Below, in pieces: positions 32,977 to 39,288 of a DNA stretch of 39,288 nucleotides. The stretch comes from Ruminococcaceae bacterium UBA3323 (GTDB taxonomy: Bacteria; Bacillota; Clostridia; Oscillospirales; Acutalibacteraceae), in the NCBI GenBank assembly GCA_002361935.1, contig DESD01000008.1, forward strand, positions 1 through 39,288. The letters are read 5' to 3'. Position 1 is the stretch's first letter, and each line of letters begins with the position of its first letter. The position numbers were made by a program, and so were the translations under genes. Below the pieces are notes generated by a model, which saw only the letters and a list, made by a program, of their open reading frames with translations, did no database searches and had not been told where the DNA came from.

Positions 32977-34416
32977 TTAGGAGTAAAAAATAATATCAAG
33001 CCGATTTTCGGGCTTAACATAGATAATTTTACTGATTATTGAGCGCAGGGCTTCATTCTTTGCCTGCTCTGAAATATCCGGGGATTTGATGAAATCAAGC
33101 ACATTTACAACTTTTTTTGCAAATATTTTGCAATCAACATCTTTATCCTTCGGAGCTTGTTCCTTCTTTTCATTTTCAAGCTGTTTTATTGTGTCAAGTA
33201 TATCTGCTTTACACTGCTGATATTCCTCAATGGTATCAATTCCGCTCATATAAGCTTCCTTAATCTTCTTCAGCTTAAGCTCTTCGGACTTAATCAGCTT
33301 GTCGTAATCAATCGCCGGGGAATCAATTTTGTTTTCAGCAGGCTCAAGGTTAAACTGCAATGTGTTTACAGCTGTTTCAAGCGCCGTAATAACAGCCTTG
33401 TTTGCCTTGGCAATAGAAAGACTATGGGAAAGCCTGCAAGAGCCTCTGGCGTAATTATGACACTGCATTGACGGACATTTTGTGGACTGCATAACAAGCG
33501 TAGCACCGCATGAACTGCACCTTACCAGGCCCTTGAGCATGAACTGAACAGGCTGCTCGCTTCTTTGATATCGTTTGTATTTGGTTTTCTTTTCGTTCAG
33601 CATTTCCTGCACCTTGTTCCATGTATCCAAATCAATCAGCGGTTGGTGTGTTCCGTCAACAATCATAATGTTGGGATTATTATAATCTCTTGTTGATGCA
33701 GCCCTGCCGTTTGTGGACCAACGGATTTTGCCGATATAAACAGGATTGTGCAGAATATAATCAATCAGGCGGTTATCGGGCGGATTGCCTCTGTGTGTTT
33801 TCACACCCTGTAAAGCTAAAGTCCTTGCTATCTCTCTTGCACCCATTCCGTTTAAATAGCTTTCAAAAATCTGCTTTATATAGACGCTTTCGGCGTTTGG
33901 TACATATTGCTTGTTAATTAAATCATATCCGAGAGCAGGGTGGCACATAGCCTCACCTCTGGAAGCCTTTTCGGTCATACCTCGCTTAACCTCTCCGCTC
34001 AAGCGGATAAGATAATATTCATCCATCCATTCGATGATACGCTCAATCAGACTTCCGAAAACATCGTCAACAATTGGCTCTGATATACTGATTACGCTTA
34101 CACCCTTCTTCTTGAGCAAGGATTTATAAACAATGCTTTCCTCCTGATTGCGGGCAAATCGGCTGAATTTCCATACAAAGATGGAATCAAAGGGCTTTTC
34201 CTCGGATTTGGCAAGCGCAATCATATTGTTGAACGCATCACGCTTTTTCACGCTCTTTGCGCTGATTCCGTCATCGTAGAATATGTAATCATCGGGAATT
34301 ATGTAATTGTTGTTCTTTGCATACTTTCGTATAAGCTTAAGCTGACTGTCCGGCGAATACTCGTCCTGCCGTTCGTCAGAAACTCTGATGTATGCAGCAC
34401 CGATTTTAAGGCTCAT
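32977..34416 (-). CDS. Large serine recombinase (integrase)
   Basis: 479 residues. N-terminal resolvase domain: AAYIRVSDERQ with nucleophile S13, and the FVWKFSRFARN segment. Then the recombinase domain (GYDLINKQYVPN, ILHNPVYIGKI) and zinc ribbon with RCSSCGATLVM..CPSMQC..GSC, then a coiled-coil segment (about 390-450). These enzymes insert phage or conjugative elements at a specific site and need a directionality factor for excision. It lies at the very edge of the element, next to the split spore gene. GGAAGTGAT lies upstream of the start. It appears intact, so excision may still be possible. Confidence 0.93.
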   Translation of the reverse strand: MSLKIGAAYIRVSDERQDEYSPDSQLKLIRKYAKNNNYIIPDDYIFYDDGISAKSVKKRDAFNNMIALAKSEEKPFDSIFVWKFSRFARNQEESIVYKSLLKKKGVSVISISEPIVDDVFGSLIERIIEWMDEYYLIRLSGEVKRGMTEKASRGEAMCHPALGYDLINKQYVPNAESVYIKQIFESYLNGMGAREIARTLALQGVKTHRGNPPDNRLIDYILHNPVYIGKIRWSTNGRAASTRDYNNPNIMIVDGTHQPLIDLDTWNKVQEMLNEKKTKYKRYQRSEQPVQFMLKGLVRCSSCGATLVMQSTKCPSMQCHNYARGSCRLSHSLSIAKANKAVITALETAVNTLQFNLEPAENKIDSPAIDYDKLIKSEELKLKKIKEAYMSGIDTIEEYQQCKADILDTIKQLENEKKEQAPKDKDVDCKIFAKKVVNVLDFIKSPDISEQAKNEALRSIISKIIYVKPENRLDIIFYS

Positions 34417-34467
34417 TGCATCACTTCCATTTAATTTTACTTAAAAAAGGGCATAAAAATACCCTGC

Positions 34468-34568
34468 TTGCAATTTTAAGCAGAGTGTGATACAATCTAT
34501 TTGTGTTTGTGGAGTGTATCATCACTCTGCGATTCCCTTAACCTTTGGCGAGGTTGAGGGATTTTTTT
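34468..34568 (+). ncRNA. Short promoter-terminator transcript divergent from the recombinase
   Basis: TTGCAA (34468-34473), 17-base spacer, TACAAT (34491-34496); then a terminator TCCCTTAACC with GGTTGAGGGA and seven T (34533-34568). A transcript of about 65 nt is expected from near 34503. The promoter overlaps an inverted repeat (34480-34494 with 34515-34530), which could be an operator. No protein is recognised here. Confidence 0.5.
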
Positions 34569-34580
34569 GTTTTATTCAGT

Positions 34581-34599
34581 TGTTCGGAAATTCCGAACA
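34581..34599. promoter_or_regulatory. Perfect 9-bp palindrome, possible operator
   Basis: TGTTCGGAA-A-TTCCGAACA in the gap between the short transcript and the 34654 gene. No T-run on either side, so it is unlikely to be a terminator. The binding protein is unknown. Confidence 0.4.
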
Positions 34600-34653
34600 G
34601 TTTATTTACCTCTTGTCTATTGGTATCGCTGAGGTCTTTTTGTATTTTTATAA

Positions 34654-35130
34654 TTATAATTCAACGCTTGAATTATCAGGAATTAATGTTTTTACTTGTT
34701 CAAAAAATTTGGTGCTTGCAGGGGGAATCGCTCTATCAAATAAAACGATGCTATTTTCTGTTTCATTACTTGAATAATTTATAACATCATAATAAACTGT
34801 TTTCTTTTTATCCTTTTTAGTGGCAGCTCCAACAACAGCTCCTGTAGGTCCAAATAATAAACCTCCAGCAATAGCTCTGCCAACACCACTTTTTTCTTTT
34901 ACAATTTCTTCGGGAGCTTTAAAAATATCAGTTACTTTGCTTAAAGATAAAATTACTTCCTTATTTAATGCAAAGGAATGAAAAATCAGTTTTCTATTTA
35001 TTGAATCAAAATAAATTATTACTGCTTGGTCTTCAGGAATTCCGGGCAAACCGGATTTGTGCATTACAGGTATATATGGTAATGGTAATTCCTGCAGTTG
35101 GTTTTTATTTTTAGATCCGAAAAGTCCCAT
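34654..35130 (-). CDS. Phage-borne protein with glycine-zipper segment, unknown function
   Basis: 158 residues. After a short start (GLFGSKNKNQ), a beta-rich region (VIIYFDSINRKLIFHSFAL) is followed by the Gly-rich hydrophobic segment GVGRAIAGGLLFGPTGAVVG near 102-121, typical of a glycine zipper that may insert in or lie on membrane. Such genes occur in lysogeny regions of Firmicute prophages. AAAAGGAGA precedes the start. Role unknown. Confidence 0.65.
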   Translation of the reverse strand: MGLFGSKNKNQLQELPLPYIPVMHKSGLPGIPEDQAVIIYFDSINRKLIFHSFALNKEVILSLSKVTDIFKAPEEIVKEKSGVGRAIAGGLLFGPTGAVVGAATKKDKKKTVYYDVINYSSNETENSIVLFDRAIPPASTKFFEQVKTLIPDNSSVEL

Positions 35131-35231
35131 AATTATTCTCCTTTTATTGTTAATGAATATGTACTACCATATTTGGTTTTTTCAATTAACCTACAGGTAT
35201 AGGGTAAAACGATTTTTCCGTTTTTAATTGA

Positions 35232-35771
35232 TTACTTTAAACCTATTTGAGCCTTACCTGAAACCTTTCCGTTTGTAAATGTTATATTTGCATTTGCACC
35301 TATTGATCCTTTACCATACCAAACGTATATAGCTACAGTATAATTATTCACTGAAGAGGTAGATAGAAGCTCACCATCACAGCCTATTATTTCTTTTACC
35401 TCATCATATGACATACCGGATTTGATTTTACTAAATGCTTCCATTGTGATATATTTTGAAGTATTTGAATTTTCGGTAACATCATTAGCTGAATCACTTA
35501 CGGATGGTTTATCGGAAGTGTTTTTGTTTGTATCACTGTTACCTAAAACTGCAAGAAAGCCTATAACACATATAACTAATAAAACAACAATAGCAATCCA
35601 CCATTTCTTTTTCTTTTTTTGAGGTTGTGGGAGAGGTTCATTCTGATATCGTTCCATAAACTCTTGTGCAGTTTGAGTGGATACTGGTTGTATACTAAGA
35701 TTGTTTCCACACTGACCACAAAAAGCCTGCGAATCATCGTTTACATTACCGCATTTTTTACATGTTTTCAT
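35232..35771 (-). CDS. Zinc-ribbon, membrane-anchored BamE/DUF3862-like protein
   Basis: 179 residues. N-terminal zinc ribbon (CKKCGNVN..CGQCGN), polar linker, Lys-rich stop (QKKKKKWW), one membrane helix (about 58-78), Ser/Asn-rich spacer, then a SmpA/BamE-like domain: FSKIKSGMSYDEVKEIIGC followed by beta strands ending ITFTNGKVSGKAQIGLK. The outer domain would lie outside the cell. Located in the lysogeny region; it may be a lysogenic conversion gene. Function unknown. Confidence 0.72.
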   Translation of the reverse strand: MKTCKKCGNVNDDSQAFCGQCGNNLSIQPVSTQTAQEFMERYQNEPLPQPQKKKKKWWIAIVVLLVICVIGFLAVLGNSDTNKNTSDKPSVSDSANDVTENSNTSKYITMEAFSKIKSGMSYDEVKEIIGCDGELLSTSSVNNYTVAIYVWYGKGSIGANANITFTNGKVSGKAQIGLK

Positions 35772-35890
35772 AAACTATTCTCCTTATGCCATTCTTTGGA
35801 ATGGTCTTTTTTGTTTTTTACCGCATTTTATAGTGGTTATTACCATAATGAAATTACAAATCCTGCAAACAATAGTGCAGGGTGATTCAA

Positions 35891-36091
35891 TTGAAAATTA
35901 TTTATAAAGTATATGATTATCGTACAAAAGCAAATATGACTGTGCGTGAGCTTTCACAGATTTCAGGAGTAGGGAAATCAACTATTAACCGAATTGAAAA
36001 CGGAACAGGAAATCCTACAGTAGAAGTAATATGTCTGTTGGCTCAGGTGTTAAATTGCTCTCCGTATGACCTTTTTTATATGGAAACATAG
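35891..36091 (+). CDS. XRE/Cro-type regulator
   Basis: 66 residues from TTG 35891, since GGTGAT sits 4 bases upstream; a GTG at 35882 would begin within that site. It is a single helix-turn-helix: MTVRELSQISGVGKSTINRI and NPTVEVICLLAQVLNCSPYDLF. It is transcribed away from the minus-strand pair 34654-35771. Its relation to the paired repressors downstream is unclear. Confidence 0.8.
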   Translation: MKIIYKVYDYRTKANMTVRELSQISGVGKSTINRIENGTGNPTVEVICLLAQVLNCSPYDLFYMET

Positions 36092-36300
36092 CGTTTTGCC
36101 CCATATATGGGACAAATGCTCTATTTCACGTTACCTTTTCCAAATTTTACAACTAAATGGGTAAGAAAGCAAATAAAAAATCTTTTTTATTTGAGATAGG
36201 GACATTTTTTACCCTATTAATAAATAAAAGTAGACAAGGTTTGATTTTTGCTGTAAAACATATATTGGAACGAATGTTTTAAGAAAAGAGGTACATATTT
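36092..36300. other. AT-rich gap with palindromes
   Basis: No gene seen. It contains CCCATATATGGG (36100-36111), a perfect palindrome, and CAAATAAAAAA/TTTTTTATTTG (36170-36193), an AT-rich hairpin. Possible operator and weak terminator after the XRE gene. Confidence 0.5.
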
Positions 36301-36441
36301 ATGGATAATGCTATTTTTGAATTAAACAAGGTTAATCGTAAAAACAAAGAAGATTTATTAAAGTATTTATTTAATCTTGAGAAGCAAGAAATGCTAAATA
36401 ATCAAGAGCTTGCTTTTGCTTTTCCTCTGAAAGACGATTAA
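36301..36441 (+). CDS. Possible 46-residue protein
   Basis: ATG 36301 with GAGG 9-10 bases upstream encodes a small charged helical peptide (FELNKVNRKNKEDLLKYLFN). It overlaps the 3' end of the minus-strand repressor by 71 bases. No homology recognised; may be real or chance. Confidence 0.3.
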   Translation: MDNAIFELNKVNRKNKEDLLKYLFNLEKQEMLNNQELAFAFPLKDD

Positions 36442-36694
36442 AGACCTCAATAATTTTTTGGTCAAGTTCATCATCAGAATACGAAGATATTTTATCTTCC
36501 CATCCCATAAGGTATGCAGGTGTTGTGTTTAATTTATCAGCAATAGCCTTTATCTTACTTGCAGGTATATTTGATATAATACCTGTTTCATATTTATGAA
36601 TAGTTTGTTTAGTGGTATTAACACTAATTGCTAAATCATCTTGTGTTAAACCCAATTCATTTCTAAGTTTTTTGATTCTTTCGCCGATATTCAA
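36371..36694 (-). CDS. Phage-type XRE repressor (CI-like)
   Basis: 107 residues from TTG 36694, since AAGGAG lies 8 bases before it; a GTG at 36703 would begin too close to that site. N-terminal helix-turn-helix (ERIKKLRNELGLTQDDLAIS, NTTKQTIHKYETGI) and a short acidic C-terminal segment. Its promoter (TTGACA/TATACT) faces that of the Cro-like gene across two 15-bp inverted repeats, the classic lysogeny-switch layout. Probably the main repressor of the prophage. Confidence 0.85.
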   Translation of the reverse strand: MNIGERIKKLRNELGLTQDDLAISVNTTKQTIHKYETGIISNIPASKIKAIADKLNTTPAYLMGWEDKISSYSDDELDQKIIEVFNRLSEEKQKQALDYLAFLASQD

Positions 36695-36717
36695 AAAAAT
36701 CACTCCTTACAATTGAC

Positions 36718-36808
36718 AGTATATCAATAGCGGGATAACTTGTCAAGCAATTATTTTCCGAAAAGTGTTAAAAAGTTGCTTGACAAGTTACAAAAGATAT
36801 GCTAAACT
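36718..36808. promoter_or_regulatory. Divergent lysogeny promoters with mirror-image operators
   Basis: Left promoter (minus strand): TTGACA (36741-36746), 17-base spacer, TATACT (36718-36723). Right promoter (plus): TTGACA (36780-36785), 17-base spacer, TAAACT (36803-36808). TAACTTGTCAAGCAA (36736-36750) and TTGCTTGACAAGTTA (36776-36790) are perfect inverted copies covering both -35 boxes. Confidence 0.85.
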
Positions 36809-36842
36809 GTGAGTAACTCAGAAAGTTACGGGGGTGATGTGA

Positions 36843-37046
36843 TTGTTAAACAGGAATGCCTTAAAAGCCGAAATGGTGCGTTATGGCTATACAAATGCGT
36901 CTATGGCAAAGAAACTTGGTATATCTCCAAGAACTTTTTCTACAAGGCTTAAGGACGGTTTTGGTAGTGACGAGATGGATGCAATGATTGAATTGTTACA
37001 TATTGAAAATCCGACACCTATTTTTTTTGCGCAGTTAGTAACCTAA
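36843..37046 (+). CDS. Phage Cro-like/DUF739-like regulator
   Basis: 67 residues from TTG 36843, with GGGGGTGAT upstream. Helix-turn-helix in YTNASMAKKLGISPRTFSTR and closing MDAMIELLHIENPTPIFFAQ are typical of small phage regulators. First gene of the rightward early operon, but that operon stops at once: a terminator at 37070 and then a deletion. Confidence 0.78.
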   Translation: MLNRNALKAEMVRYGYTNASMAKKLGISPRTFSTRLKDGFGSDEMDAMIELLHIENPTPIFFAQLVT

Positions 37047-37254
37047 TAAGTTACTAACGAATCAATAAAAAAACAGATATGACCATTACTATCTGTTCTT
37101 TTATCCTAATTTGTTTACTCTTAATATTTTGCAATTAACGGCTTATCCTTTTAAGCGGTTAACACACACAATGGTCAATGTGTTTCTATGAAATACTTCA
37201 TCACTTTGGCAGTTTCGGTTCTGCCATTTAATACCCTTTAGCTGATGAACATAA
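37047..37254. other. Intergenic stretch at a deletion junction
   Basis: No gene. It holds inverted repeats (GTTAGTAAC/GTTACTAAC 37034-37058; TTAACGGCTTA near 37137 with AAGCGGTTAA near 37153) and the terminator below. The head-gene remnant starts abruptly at its right edge. Confidence 0.5.
37070..37103 (+). terminator. Terminator after the Cro-like gene
   Basis: ACAGATA with TATCTGT (10-base loop), then TTCTTTT. Confidence 0.7.
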
Positions 37255-37998
37255 GCCTATTTTCATTCCGAAGCACAAAGAGATGCATTTAAAGAGCTTG
37301 ATGTTGAGGAATTTGAGATTGTTGCAACGCTGGACAGCAAAACCTCTGATATTTGCAGAGAAATGGACGGCAAGCATTTTCCTATGAGTGAATATGAACC
37401 GGGAAGAACAGCTCCGCCGTTTCATTGCTGGTGCAGGTCCGTTACTGTTCCGTATTTTGATGATGATTTCGGTGAAATCGGCGAGCGCGCTGCAAGGGAT
37501 GAAAATGGCAAAACATATTATGTTCCTGCGGATATGAAATATAAGGATTGGCAGAAGAAATATGTTGCAAACAATTCAAATAATGGTATAATGAAACCTA
37601 CAGATGATAAAGAGGTTAAAGATGTGAATTATATAGGAAAACTCGATAAAAACATATATAAATGTGTAACAGATGATATTACAACAGATGAAGTTATAAT
37701 AACTGATGAACGCATTTCACATATCAAAGATCATCATCCAGGACATTATGAAATTATAGAACCGTTTTTGCAAACTGCAATTCATTCACCTGATTACATT
37801 TTGAAAGATACGAATAATACAGGACTTATTTTGAAGCAGATAATAGAAAACGATTTGCGAATTCAAATGGTATTACGGTTACATACATCTGCTGATACGG
37901 CTGGATATAAGAATTCAATTATTTCCGCTTGGAAGATTAGTGAAAGTAGATGGAATAACTATATAAATAATAAAGAAATACTTTACAAATCGGAATAA
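37255..37998 (+). pseudogene. 5'-truncated MuF minor head protein with PBECR-type nuclease tail
   Basis: An open frame after TAA 37252-37254 begins inside the SPP1 gp7/MuF head-morphogenesis domain: EAQRDAFKEL, then ATLDSKTSDICREMDGK and GRTAPPFHCWCRS. Roughly the first 200 residues of the usual domain are missing, with no start codon until ATG 37363. After a linker the C-terminus is a different domain: VIITDERISHIKDHHPGHYE, LQTAIHSPDYIL, SADTAGYKNSIISAWKISES, ending YKSE. That fits the PBECR nuclease class found on MuF proteins as phage-delivered toxins. The nuclease domain looks intact; expression from ATG 37363 is possible. An ncRNA gene begins at its stop. Confidence 0.75.
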
Positions 37999-38010
37999 AT
38001 ATACTATAAT
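37982..38010 (+). promoter_or_regulatory. Promoter of the structured RNA after the toxin gene
   Basis: TTTACA (37982-37987), 17-base spacer, TATAAT (38005-38010). The -35 box lies in the last codons of the PBECR gene. Confidence 0.75.
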
Positions 38011-38016
38011 AAACAT

Positions 38017-38166
38017 AGGATAAGAAAGGTTATTTGAGGTGGTAAATTTCGTTGCGACCACACACCGATGGTATGACAAGGGGAAACCCTGAGAGATGCG
38101 AGAGATGCGACGCTCGCCAAATAACCGCCTAAAGCCACCTTAGTAATTAAGGTGGCTATCCTTTTG
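38017..38166 (+). ncRNA. Structured small RNA next to the PBECR toxin
   Basis: About 150 nt from its own promoter. It is closed by a perfect 9-bp helix, GGTTATTTG (38028-38036) with CAAATAACC (38118-38126), around several hairpins: GTGGT/ACCAC, GGG-GAAA-CCC, GCGAG/CTCGC. A 9-base direct repeat AGAGATGCG occurs twice (38092-38109). It ends with AGCCACCTTA/TAAGGTGGCT (38133-38157) followed by a short T-run (TCCTTTTG), so the terminator is moderate. No protein is seen. I do not recognise the family. Confidence 0.7.
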
Positions 38167-38234
38167 AATATGATAATTAAGCACTGTACTTGAAGTATGG
38201 TGCTGTTTTTATGCCCAAATTTAATATTTGATTG

Positions 38235-38268
38235 AAGCACTTTGCAGTTGATTGCTTAGTGCTTTTTT
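38235..38268 (+). terminator. Terminator-like hairpin before the scaffold gene
   Basis: AAGCACT (38235-38241) with AGTGCTT (38258-38264), then T-run. The 16-base loop is long, so it is probably weak. Confidence 0.55.
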
Positions 38269-38366
38269 CATATAAAAATGACCTGTGCGGATGTCGAGAA
38301 AAGCCGCAAATTTCAAAATCTGATGCTGAAAGAAACAGCGAAAACAAACTGAAAGGATGAAGAAAT

Positions 38367-38744
38367 ATGAAACGCAAATTTTTAGAAGACATGGGATTGA
38401 GTAAGGAACAGGTTGATTCTATTCTTGATGAAAACAGTCAGGATATAGGTAAAGCAAAAGCCGAGCTTACTTCAGTTCAGACAGAGCTTCAAAATGCAAA
38501 AACGGAGATTGCAGGGCTGAATGATCAGCTTTCTGAAAGAGATACACAGCTTTCGGAGCTTAAGAATTCAACAGGCGATGTTGAAGCATTAAAAAAGCAG
38601 ATTTCCGATTTGCAGACTGCCAACAAGACCAAAGAGAATGAGCATAAGGCAGAAATGAAACAGCTTAAAATAGATATGGCTGTTGAAGCTGCTCTTATCG
38701 GCGCTAAGGCTAAAAACACAAAGGCTGTTAAATCAGGGTTATAG
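38367..38744 (+). pseudogene. Truncated phage scaffolding protein (GP20-like)
   Basis: 125 residues, Glu/Lys/Gln coiled coil from about 25 to 100 (SVQTELQNAKTEIAGLNDQL, EALKKQISDLQ), then VEAALIGAKAKNTKAVK, the family's usual C-proximal segment, and a stop three residues later (SGL). Full-length members run to about 180-200 residues, so the C-terminal capsid-binding part is lost. The break coincides with the start of tail-sheath homology in another frame, so a deletion joined the two. GAAAGGATGA precedes the ATG. Confidence 0.8.
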
Positions 38745-39007
38745 ACCAGATTGCAAACGATATTGCTGTTTTATTCAATACAAAATATCTCGGAGCAGTT
38801 CCGAATGATGCTGCAGGCAGAATCAGCCTTTGGTCTGATATTGTTAAGCATCACGCTCAGCTTCAGGATATCAGAGCAATTGAGGAATTCAGCGATGAGG
38901 ACATAACTGTTGTTCAGGGAAATGATAAAAAATCGGTTGTTGTAAATGATGCCGTAACGGTTGTTAATGCAATGTCAAAGCTTTATATGACGGTTACTGT
39001 AGCATAA
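38732..39007 (+). pseudogene. C-terminal fragment of a contractile tail sheath protein
   Basis: In a different frame from the scaffold: IRVIDQIANDIAVLFNTKYL, then NDAAGRISLWSDIVKHH, QLQDIRAIEEFS, ending VVNAMSKLYMTVTVA. These are the last ~90 residues of myophage sheath proteins of the PBSX XkdK class. All upstream sheath sequence is missing and there is no start codon. Confidence 0.8.
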
Positions 39008-39024
39008 GAAAGGAAGGATGATAT

Positions 39025-39288
39025 ATGGCAAATATTACAATGAATGCAAAGGATTCTATATCCGCAAAGCTTGCCGAATGCTTTGTTACAATCGGCAGCA
39101 ACAGATATAATTTTATGCAGGCAATTAATTTTGAAGCTAAGTTTGAAAGAACAAAAACAGAAGTACCTATTCTCGGAAAAACCGGAACGGGCAACAAGTC
39201 AACGGGCTGGAAGGGTACAGGCTCTGCAACCTTCCATTACAATACCTCTATTTTCAGAGAAATGATGCTTAAGTATAAGGATACGGGC
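39025..39288 (+). CDS. Phage tail tube protein (PBSX XkdM-like), partial
   Basis: 88 residues to the window edge, frame open. ANITMNAKDSISAKLAECF, INFEAKFERTKTEVPILG and GNKSTGWKGTGSATFHYNTS match PBSX XkdM-like tail tube proteins, which follow sheath genes in contractile phages. GGAAGGATGAT precedes ATG. It looks intact as far as seen, so the tail region may be functional. Confidence 0.85.
   Translation, partial: MANITMNAKDSISAKLAECFVTIGSNRYNFMQAINFEAKFERTKTEVPILGKTGTGNKSTGWKGTGSATFHYNTSIFREMMLKYKDTG

Larger units (their letters stand above)
32961..39288. mobile_element. Degenerate contractile-tail prophage, left part
   Basis: A large serine recombinase beside a split host gene is followed by a lysogeny region, then fragments of head genes (MuF, scaffold) and tail genes (sheath, tail tube) in normal phage order. 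Replication, packaging, portal, capsid and connector genes are missing, through at least two deletions (near 37047-37255 and at 38728-38732). The region between 34.4 and 36.8 kb is noticeably richer in A+T. The right end lies outside the window. Confidence 0.8.

Noticed and set aside
34487..34777. 96-residue plus-strand open frame
   Set aside because: It crosses the terminator 34533-34568 and the minus-strand gene; no start signal.
37228..37425. 65-residue minus-strand frame in the head remnant
   Set aside because: Opposite strand of recognisable MuF sequence.
1..39288. tRNA, rRNA, CRISPR arrays, transposase-type insertion sequences
   Set aside because: Looked for on both strands by eye; none recognised in this window. 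Short or divergent tRNA genes could still be missed without a covariance search.

Overview
The window is a low-GC Clostridia-type Firmicute chromosome, most likely a gut Ruminococcaceae/Oscillospiraceae relative. The evidence is the style of the proteins (MreB, archaeal-type ProS, permuted GH3 beta-glucosidase, GH43, GPH-type sugar symporter), Firmicute Shine-Dalgarno sites, and a CotJC-like spore gene start. Roughly 1-32.9 kb is chromosomal. From about 32.96 kb to the right edge lies an integrated, decaying contractile-tailed prophage.

Layout. 1-5 kb: tail of a surface-protein-like gene, recD2, an MreB homologue, small membrane proteins and a DUF2975/XRE pair behind a strong promoter. 5.1-7.8 kb (minus strand): proS then galE, behind a structured leader RNA. 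8.0-14.3 kb: a complete F-type ATP synthase operon in the order a, c, b, delta-alpha, gamma, beta, epsilon. The delta and alpha subunits are one continuous polypeptide. 14.4-16.1 kb: a HAD phosphatase-DUF523 fusion and a lipoprotein. 16.2-19.2 kb: a sugar-use operon (GPH symporter, zinc-ribbon membrane protein, GH43). 19.2-23.2 kb: a heterodimeric ABC exporter divergent from an XRE regulator, with a palindrome on the exporter's -35 box. 23.3-25.7 kb: permuted GH3. 25.76-26.6 kb: two tandem small RNA genes, each with its own promoter and terminator, directly upstream of a small PIN-like nuclease gene. 26.7-31.4 kb: XRE/zinc-ribbon membrane protein, exported metallophosphoesterase, dGTPase-like HD hydrolase, and a three-gene minus-strand operon (pentapeptide repeat, membrane protein, Cdd1). 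31.5-32.7 kb: rmlB with a second copy of the proS-type leader RNA.

At 32.86 kb the first 34 or so codons of a CotJC/manganese-catalase-like spore gene are cut off by an element with a large serine recombinase beside the junction. The element carries a lysogeny region with paired repressors and mirror-image operators. It then carries remnants of head genes (5'-truncated MuF minor head protein with a PBECR-type nuclease tail; truncated scaffold) and contractile-tail genes (end of tail sheath; tail tube running off the window). Replication, terminase, portal and capsid genes are absent.

The best candidates for undescribed biology are: (i) the tandem ncRNA pair plus PIN-like nuclease; (ii) the leader RNA shared by proS and rmlB, which has compensatory changes, a conserved pseudoknot and a mutually exclusive hairpin at the ribosome-binding region; (iii) the delta-alpha ATP synthase fusion; (iv) a promoter-driven structured RNA just downstream of the phage PBECR toxin domain; and (v) the spore-gene-splitting recombinase element. 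No database search was possible; all family names come from motif and sequence recognition.
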